Positions 1-6,157 of a stretch of DNA of 14,851 bases are shown here, piece by piece. Within the stretch, counting starts at the first letter, position 1. Every line of letters starts with the position of its first letter. The position numbers and the translations under genes were made by a program. The DNA lies in contig DATILL010000047.1 in the NCBI GenBank assembly GCA_035476575.1, positions 1 to 14,851 of the forward strand. The letters are read 5' to 3'. Origin of the DNA: DATILL01 sp035476575 (GTDB lineage: Bacteria > Actinomycetota > Actinomycetes > Mycobacteriales > JACQDL01). The notes beneath the pieces were generated by a model. It saw only the letters and a list, made by a program, of their open reading frames with translations. It was not told where the DNA came from and did no database searches.

Positions 1-106
1 CCCGTGTGGTGACCTGTCGGCGTTGTGGTGACCTGTCGTTGTCTGCCGTGCCCGTGTGGTGACCTGTCGGCGTTGTGGTGACCTCTTGTTGTCTGCCGTG
101 CCCGTG
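1..106. repeat. 50-bp tandem repeat, two full copies plus a stub
   Basis: Bases 1-50 and 51-100 are the same 50-bp unit, differing only at the third-quarter positions 35/85 and 37/87 (48 of 50 identical). A third copy begins with CCCGTG at 101-106 and then diverges. Each unit contains TGTGGTGACCT twice, 19 bp apart, so GGTGACC occurs at 8-14, 27-33, 58-64 and 77-83. The element lies directly upstream of pxpB and stops before its likely start. A diverged copy lies near the other end of the window. There are no coding signs and no transposase nearby. It could be a dispersed intergenic repeat or an array of protein-binding sites; the sequence cannot decide. Confidence 0.9.
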
Positions 107-128
107 CCTGTCTGGCAGTGTTGGTCCC

Positions 129-746
129 GTGCTTGGTGACGAGATCAGCCTGCGGTACGTCGGCGACCGCGCCGTACTGCTGGAGACCGACGGGGCCGCG
201 GCGGCGCACCAGGTCCGGTCCCGGCTGGAGAGGGCGCGGCCGGACGGCGTGGTCGAGTCGGTGGTCGGCGCCGCCGGCCTGCTCGTGCTGCTCGACCCGG
301 CCCGCTGCGACCTGGCCGCGCTCCGGCGGGCCGCCGCCACGCCGTCCACCACGGACGGCGCCCGGCCGGTCACCGTGCACATCCCGGTGGACTATGACGG
401 CGCGGACCTGGCCGAGGTGGCCGAGCTGAGCGGGCTGACCATCGAGCAGGTGGTGGCCCGGCACGCCGTGCCGACGTACACCGTGGCCTTCCTCGGCTTC
501 GCGCCTGGCTTCGGCTACCTGTCCGGGCTGGACCCGGCACTGCGGGTGGCCCGCCGGGACTCGCCGCGGCAGCGGGTGCCGGCCGGGTCGGTGGCGATCG
601 CGGGGGAGTACGCGGCGGTGTACCCGCGGGACACGCCTGGTGGCTGGCGGCTGCTCGGCCGGACCGACGTCGCCATGTTCGACCCGGACCAGGACCCGCC
701 CGCACTGCTGGCGCCCGGGACCCCGGTGCGGTTCGTGCCGTGCTGA
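129..746 (+). CDS. pxpB: 5-oxoprolinase subunit B (PxpB / KipI family)
   Basis: Subunit B of the bacterial ATP-dependent 5-oxoprolinase PxpABC, a cytoplasmic enzyme that opens 5-oxoproline to glutamate. In Bacillus the homologue KipI also inhibits the sporulation kinase KinA. The 205-residue product has the family signature: VGDRAVLLE near the N-terminus, GFAPGFGYL at about 123-131, RVPAGSVAIAG at 149-159 and TPGGW at 169-173. The frame is open back to GTG codons at 75 and 78, but these lie in the tandem repeat and would add a cysteine-rich segment unlike the family. GTG at 129, giving MLGDEISLRYVGDRA, fits best. No clear Shine-Dalgarno precedes it, so the start is uncertain. It is followed after 13 bases by pxpC, suggesting one transcript. 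The partner pxpA is not in the window. Confidence 0.88.
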   Translation: MLGDEISLRYVGDRAVLLETDGAAAAHQVRSRLERARPDGVVESVVGAAGLLVLLDPARCDLAALRRAAATPSTTDGARPVTVHIPVDYDGADLAEVAELSGLTIEQVVARHAVPTYTVAFLGFAPGFGYLSGLDPALRVARRDSPRQRVPAGSVAIAGEYAAVYPRDTPGGWRLLGRTDVAMFDPDQDPPALLAPGTPVRFVPC

Positions 747-759
747 CCGGGGTACGGCG

Positions 760-1680
760 ATGATCGAGGTGCTGGCGCCCGGGTCGCTGACCACGGTGCA
801 GGACGCCGGGCGGTTCGGCTGGCGGCACGTCGGCGTGCCGGTTGCCGGCCCGGCCGACTGGCTCTCGCACGCGCTGGCCAACCGGCTGGTCGGCAACGAC
901 GACGGCGCGGCCGCGCTGGAGCTGACCCTGACCGGCCCGCGGCTGAGGTTCGGGGCGGCGGCCACGGTTGCCGTGCTGGGCGCGACGGCCGCCCTGGACG
1001 GCGAGCCGCTGCCGGCCGATGCGTCGTTCCGGGTGCCGGCCGGCGCGGAGCTGGCGGTCGGGCCGGCCGGCCCGGGGGTGCGCGGGTACGTCGCGGTGGC
1101 CGGCGGGCTCGCCGTGCCGCCGGTGCTGGGCAGCCGGTCCACCGACACCCTGGCCGGTCTCGGCCCGCCCCCGCTCGCCGTCGGCGCCATCCTGCCGGCG
1201 TCCACGGTGGACTGTCCACTCCGGACGGTGCGGTGGGCGGCCCTGCCCGCGCCGCGGGCCCGGGCCGGCGAGCCCTTGCGGGTCGTGCCCGGGCCGCACG
1301 AGGACTGGTTCACCGTCGAGGCGCTGCACACGCTGTGCTCCGCGGCGTACGTCGTCACCCCGGCGAGCGACCGGGTCGGCGCCAGGCTCAGTGGCCCCGG
1401 CCTGGCCCGGGGGCGGCCCGGCGAGCTGCCGGTGACCGGGATGGTGGCCGGGGCCTTGCAGGTGCCGCCGGACGGCCAGCCGATCCTGCTGCTCGCCAAC
1501 CACGGGCCGACCGGCGGCTACCCCATCGTCGGCGTGCTGGCCACCGCCGACCTGCCGGCGGCCGGCCAGGCCCGGCCGGGCGACCCGCTCCGGTTCGCGG
1601 CGGTCAGCCGGGACGCCGCGGCGCGGGCCGACGCTGAGCTCCGGGCCGCCCTTGCCGCCGCCGTCATCCCGGTGGGCTGA
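760..1680 (+). CDS. pxpC: 5-oxoprolinase subunit C (PxpC / KipA family, biotin-dependent carboxylase-like)
   Basis: Subunit C of 5-oxoprolinase, often annotated as a biotin-dependent carboxylase-like or allophanate-hydrolase-related protein. The 306-residue product opens with the family hallmark PGSLTTVQDAGRFG (about 7-20), followed by GVPVAGPAD, and has LLLANHGPTGGYP followed by VGVLATADLP near the C-terminus. ATG at 760 is the natural start and has a weak GGGG purine stretch before it. The gene follows pxpB by 13 bases and is probably co-transcribed and co-translated with it. Its last 17 bases overlap the 3' end of the convergent GNAT gene, leaving no room for a terminator between the two. 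Confidence 0.9.
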   Translation: MIEVLAPGSLTTVQDAGRFGWRHVGVPVAGPADWLSHALANRLVGNDDGAAALELTLTGPRLRFGAAATVAVLGATAALDGEPLPADASFRVPAGAELAVGPAGPGVRGYVAVAGGLAVPPVLGSRSTDTLAGLGPPPLAVGAILPASTVDCPLRTVRWAALPAPRARAGEPLRVVPGPHEDWFTVEALHTLCSAAYVVTPASDRVGARLSGPGLARGRPGELPVTGMVAGALQVPPDGQPILLLANHGPTGGYPIVGVLATADLPAAGQARPGDPLRFAAVSRDAAARADAELRAALAAAVIPVG

Positions 1681-2617
1681 CCCGCAGGCGGTAGCGGTGG
1701 TGCTGGCTGAAGCCGAGCCCCTCATACAGGGCCTGCGCGGCGTCGTTGCCCGCCTCGACCTGGAGGTGACACCGGGTCGCGCCCTGGCCCGCGCCCCACC
1801 CGAACAGCCCGCGCACGATCCGCCCGGCCAGCCCACGGCGGCGGTGCTCCGGCCGTACCTCGACCGCAGCCACGCCGAGCCAGCCGTCGGTCACCACGCC
1901 GCGGGCGATCGCCACCACCACGCCGCCGTCCTCGATCGAGGCGAAGACGACCTGGTCCGGCCCGGTTATGACCCGCCGAGCCACCGGCGGCACCGGCCGC
2001 ACCTGGTACGCCGCGGCCCAGGCGTCGGTCAGCTCGCGGTCCAGCCGGACGCCCGGCCCGGCTTCCACCGGTGGCCCGGGACCGATCGGTGGCACCGGCC
2101 GGACAAGCACCTCGCTGTCGGCCTCCACCGCGAAGCCGAGCTCGCCGGCCACGTGGTCCACCGCGGCCATCGCGGGCAGCGGGATGGTGAGCCGGGCCGG
2201 CAGCCCGCGCTCGGCGTACCAGCCCCGCACCACGGCCAGGGCGTCCCGGGTCGGGCGGCTGGGGTCACCGACAAGCAAGGCGGAGCTCGTCCGGCGGGTC
2301 CAGCCGGCGACATCCATGTGCTCGGCTCCGGCGGTGGCCCGCAGCAGCCAGTCGCCAAGCCGCGCGGTGTCGGTGGCCGGCCAACCGCGGGCGGCCACCT
2401 TCTCGAGCGCGAACACCGCTGTCCGGTCCGGCGGCACGGTCCGCACCCGGTGCACCTCGGCTGCCGGCACGTGGACCGTCGTACCGTCCGCCCGTCGCAC
2501 CACGAGCGCAGTACCGTCGGCGGAGAGCAGTTCTCCGAGCACGTCGGCGTACACCGGCCGGCCGTCACGGTGACCGGCTCTGCGACGCAGCACGACCCGT
2601 GCTCCAACCAGGCTCAT
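1664..2617 (-). CDS. GNAT acetyltransferase, CG3035-type N-acetylglutamate synthase candidate
   Basis: A two-part cytoplasmic protein of 317 residues. The first ~65 residues look like a small SH3-like module (LVGARVVLRRR, then GELLSADGTALVVRR and VHVPAAEV). A linker follows with LGDWLLRA (about 87-94), SALLVGDP and WYAERGLP. The C-terminal third is a GNAT fold with the acetyl-CoA loop RRRGLAGR (about 259-266) and LYEGLGF near the end. This architecture matches what I recall of the Corynebacterium glutamicum cg3035 family, reported to acetylate glutamate as the first step of arginine synthesis. The substrate is inferred from family resemblance only. ATG at 2617 was chosen; GTG at 2629 would add four residues. 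It is divergent from fdxA (90 bp between starts) and convergent with pxpC. Confidence 0.8.
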   Translation of the reverse strand: MSLVGARVVLRRRAGHRDGRPVYADVLGELLSADGTALVVRRADGTTVHVPAAEVHRVRTVPPDRTAVFALEKVAARGWPATDTARLGDWLLRATAGAEHMDVAGWTRRTSSALLVGDPSRPTRDALAVVRGWYAERGLPARLTIPLPAMAAVDHVAGELGFAVEADSEVLVRPVPPIGPGPPVEAGPGVRLDRELTDAWAAAYQVRPVPPVARRVITGPDQVVFASIEDGGVVVAIARGVVTDGWLGVAAVEVRPEHRRRGLAGRIVRGLFGWGAGQGATRCHLQVEAGNDAAQALYEGLGFSQHHRYRLRVSPPG

Positions 2618-2648
2618 GCCGACAACCACGAAACTGGCACCCCCAGGT

Positions 2649-2677
2649 GTGACGCCGCGGCCCGCCGTGGCGATACT
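2649..2677 (+). promoter_or_regulatory. Putative fdxA-dapC promoter
   Basis: GTGACG at 2649-2654 (four of six with TTGACA) and GATACT at 2672-2677 (four of six with TATAAT) are separated by 17 bp. A start near 2684 would leave a short leader carrying AGAGGA at 2695-2700, seven bases before the fdxA GTG. On the opposite strand the same bases read TAGTAT, which might serve the divergent GNAT gene. Confidence 0.45.
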
Positions 2678-2707
2678 AGAAAGCTACTGGACTGAGAGGA
2701 CCACGCC

Positions 2708-3034
2708 GTGACCTACGTCATCGCCGAGCCCTGCGTGGATGTGCTCGACAAGGCGTGCATCGAGGAATGCCCCGTCGACTGCATCTACGAGGGTGGTCGG
2801 ATGCTGTACATCCACCCCGACGAGTGCGTCGACTGCGGGGCCTGCGAGCCCGTCTGCCCAGTCGAGGCGATCTTCTACGAGGACGACGTTCCGGCGAAAT
2901 GGAAGGACTACTACACCGCCAACGTCGACTTCTTCGAGGACCTGGGCTCGCCAGGTGGTGCCTCCAAGACTGGCAAGATCGACAAAGATCATCCGATCGT
3001 GGCCGCGCTGCCTCCGCAGGGTGAGGGCCACTGA
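2708..3034 (+). CDS. fdxA: 7Fe ferredoxin ([3Fe-4S][4Fe-4S])
   Basis: A 108-residue soluble low-potential electron carrier. The cysteine layout is that of seven-iron ferredoxins. By analogy with Azotobacter FdI, C9, C17 and C50 would hold the 3Fe-4S cluster and C21, C40, C43 and C46 the 4Fe-4S cluster, with C25 free. The CPVDCI and CVDCGACEPVCPVEAI motifs are intact, and the acidic tail (YYTANVDFFEDLG) is typical of actinobacterial FdxA/FdxC. The start is GTG at 2708 with AGAGGA seven bases upstream. The gene corresponds in position to M. tuberculosis fdxC (Rv1177), likewise followed by dapC. Its TGA overlaps the presumed CTG start of dapC, so the two are probably translationally coupled. Confidence 0.95.
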   Translation: MTYVIAEPCVDVLDKACIEECPVDCIYEGGRMLYIHPDECVDCGACEPVCPVEAIFYEDDVPAKWKDYYTANVDFFEDLGSPGGASKTGKIDKDHPIVAALPPQGEGH

Positions 3035-4140
3035 CCACGAGGTCGCCAGCATTCTGGGTCGGGCGGCTGCCGGACTTCCCCTGGGACCTCCTCACGCCGT
3101 ACGCCGAGACGGCTCGCCGGCATCCCGGGGGGGTCGTCGATCTTTCGGTCGGTGCGCCGGTCGACCCGGTGCCGGAGGTGGTGCGGGCCGCCCTGGCTGG
3201 CTGCACAGACACGCCGGGGTACCCGACGACCCATGGCACCGAGGTGCTGCGGGTGGCCGCGGCCGGATGGCTGGCCCGGCGGCTCGGGGTGGCCGTGCCG
3301 CCGGACGCGGTGCTGCCCACCATCGGCTCGAAGGAGCTGGTGGCGTTGCTGCCGCTGCTGCTCGGTGCGCGCGGCGGCCGGGTGCTGCTGCCCGCGCTGG
3401 CCTATCCGACGTACGACGTGGGTGCCCGGCTGGCCGGCTGCGAGCCGGTGCCGGTGCCGTGTGACCAGCCACCGGACGACCCGGCCGGTGTCGTCCTGGT
3501 CTGGCTGAACTCCCCGGCGAACCCGACCGGCCGGGTGCTGAGCGTGGCCGAGCAGCGGAGCTGGGTCGAGTGGGGCCGGCGGTACGGCGTCCCGGTGGTG
3601 TCCGACGAGTGCTACGTCGAGCTGGGCTGGGAGACCGAGCCGGTGTCGGTGCTGCACCCGAGCGTGTGCGACGGCTCGCATGACGGGCTGCTCGCGGTGC
3701 ACTCGCTGTCCAAGCGGTCCAACCTGGCCGGCTACCGGGCCGGCATCGTCACCGGCGACCCGCGGCTGGTCGCCGGGCTGCTGGCGGTGCGCAAGCACCT
3801 CGGGCTGATGGTGCCGGCGCCGGTGCAGGCCGCCATGGTGGCGGCGTTCGGGGACGACGAGCACGTGGCTGAGCAGCGGCGGCGGTACGCGGCCCGCCGA
3901 GCGGTCCTGCGGCCGGCACTGGCGACGGCTGGGTTCTGGATCGAGCACTCGGCGGCCGGGCTCTACCTGTGGGCCAGCCGGGACGAGGACTGCTGGCAGA
4001 GCGCGTCCTGGCTGGCCGAGCGGGGCATCCTGGTCGCGCCGGGCACGTTCTACGGCGCGGCCGGCGGGCGGCACATCCGGGTCGCGCTGACGGCCACCGA
4101 CGAGCGGGTCGCCGCCGCCGCAGCCCGCTTGACCTCCTGA
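3031..4140 (+). CDS. dapC: Succinyldiaminopimelate transaminase (DapC), apparent CTG start
   Basis: PLP-dependent class I aminotransferase that transfers the amino group of glutamate to N-succinyl-2-amino-6-oxopimelate in the lysine/diaminopimelate pathway. Visible features are PTIGSKELV, LNSPANPTG, SDECYVELGWE, the Schiff-base lysine in SLSKRSN (K228) and HIRVALTAT near the C-terminus. The conserved N-terminal block LPDFPWDLL...VVDLSVGAPVDPVPEVV is encoded from about 3067, upstream of the first GTG that heads a long frame (3169), so starting there would amputate it. An in-frame TGA at 3022 limits the start to 3025-3066. The only plausible initiator there is CTG at 3031, which forms a CTGA overlap with the fdxA stop and has GAGGG at 3023-3027. 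The protein is then 369 residues, close to family length. Confidence 0.9.
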   Translation: MTTRSPAFWVGRLPDFPWDLLTPYAETARRHPGGVVDLSVGAPVDPVPEVVRAALAGCTDTPGYPTTHGTEVLRVAAAGWLARRLGVAVPPDAVLPTIGSKELVALLPLLLGARGGRVLLPALAYPTYDVGARLAGCEPVPVPCDQPPDDPAGVVLVWLNSPANPTGRVLSVAEQRSWVEWGRRYGVPVVSDECYVELGWETEPVSVLHPSVCDGSHDGLLAVHSLSKRSNLAGYRAGIVTGDPRLVAGLLAVRKHLGLMVPAPVQAAMVAAFGDDEHVAEQRRRYAARRAVLRPALATAGFWIEHSAAGLYLWASRDEDCWQSASWLAERGILVAPGTFYGAAGGRHIRVALTATDERVAAAAARLTS

Positions 4141-4148
4141 CCCGCCCC

Positions 4149-4180
4149 GGTCAGCCCAGCCCTCGGTCAGCCCAGCCCGA
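4149..4180. repeat. 16-bp near-perfect tandem duplication at a convergent gene junction
   Basis: GGTCAGCCCAGCCC occurs at 4149-4162 and again at 4165-4178, between the dapC stop and the 3' end of the amidase-like gene. The second copy contains the minus-strand stop codon (4167-4169) and the first contains the same TCA, so slippage here would change the C-terminus only trivially. No hairpin with a T-run is visible in the 26-bp gap. Confidence 0.6.
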
Positions 4181-5945
4181 CGGAGACGTCGGCTGACCGG
4201 ACGTAGCCGATCCGGTGGTCGAACGCGATCACGTCCCAGCCGCCGGGAAGCTGGCCAACCAGCGGGTAGGACTGGCCGGCCAGGATCGGGCTGGCCGTGG
4301 GGGCCGGCTGGTCGGGCTCGGCGTACACCTGGATCTCGCCCAGGCCCGCGGCCGGGGTGACCAGCGGGGCGCGCACCTGCCGGGTCACGCCCCCGCCGTC
4401 GCGGAACCAGGCCCGCTGGCCGCCGTACCAGATCGCCGTCCAGGCCCCCTGCCGCCCGGCCACCGCGAAGACCTGCCCGGCCACCGCCTTGTCGCCGGTG
4501 TCGGCGAGGTCGGTGCTGCCGGGCTGGCCGTCAGGGTGCAGGGCTGGGTCGCTGAGCAGCGGCGCGGTGTCGCTCGGTGCGGTGCGCAGCGGTACGAAGT
4601 TCACCGCGGGGCTGCCGATGTCGGCGCAGTCCAGGCCGAGCGCGGCGCAGGACTGGGCTGGCTGCGTGTTGGCGCCGAACGCCGGCACGAACGCCACCGT
4701 GTGCCCGAAGTCGTCAGTGGGCCCGGCCAGCGGCGCGCCGAGCAGGCTGAACAGGTGGCCCCAGTCCCAGAACGCGCCCGGGTCGGCGGCTGGTGGTGGG
4801 GTGGCGTCCGGCCAGGCCTGCGGTGCGGTCGACGGCAGCTCGTCGCGGCCGAGGATGTGCTGGCGGTCCAGCGGGATCCGGTACGCCGCGGCCAGGTAGC
4901 GCACCAGAGCGGCCGTGCTCGCGTAGGTCTGCTCGGAGTAGGTGGATCGGACGGTGTCCAGCGCGATGGAGACGGACTGCTGGTTGAGCGTCAGGTTGCC
5001 CGCGTACCACGCCACGTCGGCGGTCCGGACGAGCTGGGTGACCTGGCCGTCGCTGCCGCGGACCAGGTAGTGGCTGCTGGTGGCGCTGGCCGGGTCGGCC
5101 ATCCGCGCGGCGGCCTGCTCGTAGGTGCTGCCAGCGGTGCCGAGCACGACGTACCGGACCTGGTCGGCGCGGCGCCCACCCTTGTCGTACCCGGCTGCCT
5201 GGACGAACTGGCAGGACAGTGCGGCCGGGCACTGCGCCCCGGCCGTCCGCTCGGCACCGGCCGAGGCGTCGGGCCGCGCGGCCAGGCTCATCCACTGACC
5301 GTCGGATGTGGTCCGCCGCGCCCCGGACCGCAGCACGTCGTACACCGAGTCGGTGAGCTGCTGGGCGACCGGCGTGCTGGCGCCGCCGCCGAGGAACTTC
5401 GCTACCGCGTCGCGCCAGTCGTTGAGGCTGGTGGGTCGGGGGGTGCCGGCGTAGGAGGCGAGCAGCGCCGCACCGGCCCGGATGTTCTGCCTGGGGTCGC
5501 GGGAGACCTGGCCCGGCGGGACGTGGACCAGCGTGGCCGCCGCCTCCAGGGTGTGCCGTGCCGGGTCGGCGTCGATGGCTCTGGCGATGGCGTCCAGGTT
5601 GAGCACGTCGGTCAGCGCGCCGCGGGCGGTGGAAACGACGTTCGCCGCGTAGGACCGGCCGTCGGCGAAGGTCAGGTGCATCGGGCCGAACCCGCCCGCG
5701 GCGTCGGGCTGGCCGGCGCCGGCCTCCCAGCGGGTCAGCGCGTAGGACAGGGCGAGCAGCAGCGGCTCCGGCACGCCGAACTCGTGCGCGGCGGCGGTGA
5801 ACTGCTGCTGCCGGGGCGACGGGGGAGCGGTCGGGGCGTGGCGTTGGCCACGAGCACCCGCGATGCCGCTGGAGACCAGAAGTGCCAAGGCGATGACGAC
5901 GGCGACGGCGATCCGCCGTTGTCGCGTGTGCGGGACGAACCGCAA
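4167..5945 (-). CDS. Secreted N-acetylmuramoyl-L-alanine amidase-like protein, probably catalytically dead
   Basis: A 592-residue exported protein. Residues 1-33 form a signal peptide (RQRR, then a hydrophobic run from 12 to 30). Residues ~45-215 resemble the helical lysozyme/transglycosylase-like region found in front of such amidases (FGVPEPLLLALSY...RWE). An Amidase_2-type domain spans ~260-405 (YVVLGTAGS, SHYLVRGSDGQVTQLV, DVAWYAGN, HILGRDELP, DPGAFWDW). Two SH3-like modules follow to the end. Compared with remembered active members, the first zinc histidine is G269, the AmpD-like glutamate is A329, the second zinc histidine is R367, and DVAWHAGN reads Y314. Only the DPG aspartate (D388) remains. 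A wall-binding or regulatory role is therefore more likely than hydrolysis. TTG at 5945 is fixed by GGAGGG four bases upstream. Confidence 0.85.
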   Translation of the reverse strand: MRFVPHTRQRRIAVAVVIALALLVSSGIAGARGQRHAPTAPPSPRQQQFTAAAHEFGVPEPLLLALSYALTRWEAGAGQPDAAGGFGPMHLTFADGRSYAANVVSTARGALTDVLNLDAIARAIDADPARHTLEAAATLVHVPPGQVSRDPRQNIRAGAALLASYAGTPRPTSLNDWRDAVAKFLGGGASTPVAQQLTDSVYDVLRSGARRTTSDGQWMSLAARPDASAGAERTAGAQCPAALSCQFVQAAGYDKGGRRADQVRYVVLGTAGSTYEQAAARMADPASATSSHYLVRGSDGQVTQLVRTADVAWYAGNLTLNQQSVSIALDTVRSTYSEQTYASTAALVRYLAAAYRIPLDRQHILGRDELPSTAPQAWPDATPPPAADPGAFWDWGHLFSLLGAPLAGPTDDFGHTVAFVPAFGANTQPAQSCAALGLDCADIGSPAVNFVPLRTAPSDTAPLLSDPALHPDGQPGSTDLADTGDKAVAGQVFAVAGRQGAWTAIWYGGQRAWFRDGGGVTRQVRAPLVTPAAGLGEIQVYAEPDQPAPTASPILAGQSYPLVGQLPGGWDVIAFDHRIGYVRSADVSVGLG

Positions 5946-5949
5946 GTTG

Positions 5950-5955
5950 CCCTCC
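5950..5955 (-). promoter_or_regulatory. Strong ribosome binding site fixing a TTG start
   Basis: On the minus strand GGAGGG is followed by CAAC and then TTG at 5945-5943. This is a near-ideal Shine-Dalgarno at the right distance, and the codons that follow begin a clear signal peptide, so TTG is accepted as the start. Confidence 0.8.
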
Positions 5956-5963
5956 GTGGCGGC

Positions 5964-6003
5964 AATATAAAGAAGGGCGACGCACGTCGGGAATGCGTCG
6001 CCC
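5964..6003 (-). terminator. 10-bp perfect hairpin plus T-rich tail upstream of the amidase-like gene
   Basis: GGGCGACGCA at 5975-5984 and TGCGTCGCCC at 5994-6003 form a perfect 10-bp stem with a 9-base loop. On the minus strand it is followed directly by TTCTTTATATT, as in an intrinsic terminator. It could end dapD transcription, whose stop is 155 bp upstream. The same T-rich stretch holds TATATT (5969-5964), a good -10 for the amidase-like gene, with TTCCCG 18 bp before it as a poor -35. The hairpin would then lie in the promoter spacer, as an operator might. Confidence 0.65.
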
Positions 6004-6157
6004 CGACTGGCCCAACGAGGTCCTGCCCTATGGAGATGTGATCCGTTCGGGTGAACTTCTCTGGGTGACGGAGCGAGCAGGTCCGGTGCACGCCCAGCCT
6101 GGTCAACACCTTAACGCCAGCGAACACCCAACGCCGGGAACGCGGGTCGGGCATGGC

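Noticed and set aside
1..100. Tandem repeats as a CRISPR array
   Set aside because: The units are contiguous with no variable spacers, and no cas gene is nearby.
75..128. Upstream GTG starts for pxpB
   Set aside because: They lie in the tandem repeat and would add a cysteine-rich peptide not seen in the family.
1207..1219. Palindrome GTGGACTGTCCAC as an operator
   Set aside because: It lies in the middle of pxpC coding sequence, and such short GC-rich palindromes are expected by chance here.
1652..2695. Long open frame antisense to the GNAT gene
   Set aside because: It is compositionally a shadow of high-GC coding sequence and has no recognisable domain, while the minus strand encodes a clear family.
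4215..6041. 608-codon open frame opposite the amidase-like gene
   Set aside because: It is rich in Arg/Gly/Val with no motifs. The opposite frame has a signal peptide, ribosome binding site and domain signatures.
5946..6157. c-di-AMP (ydaO-type) riboswitch upstream of the wall-hydrolase-like gene
   Set aside because: This class often controls actinobacterial wall hydrolases, but I could not find its conserved core blocks on the minus strand; only a simple hairpin is present.
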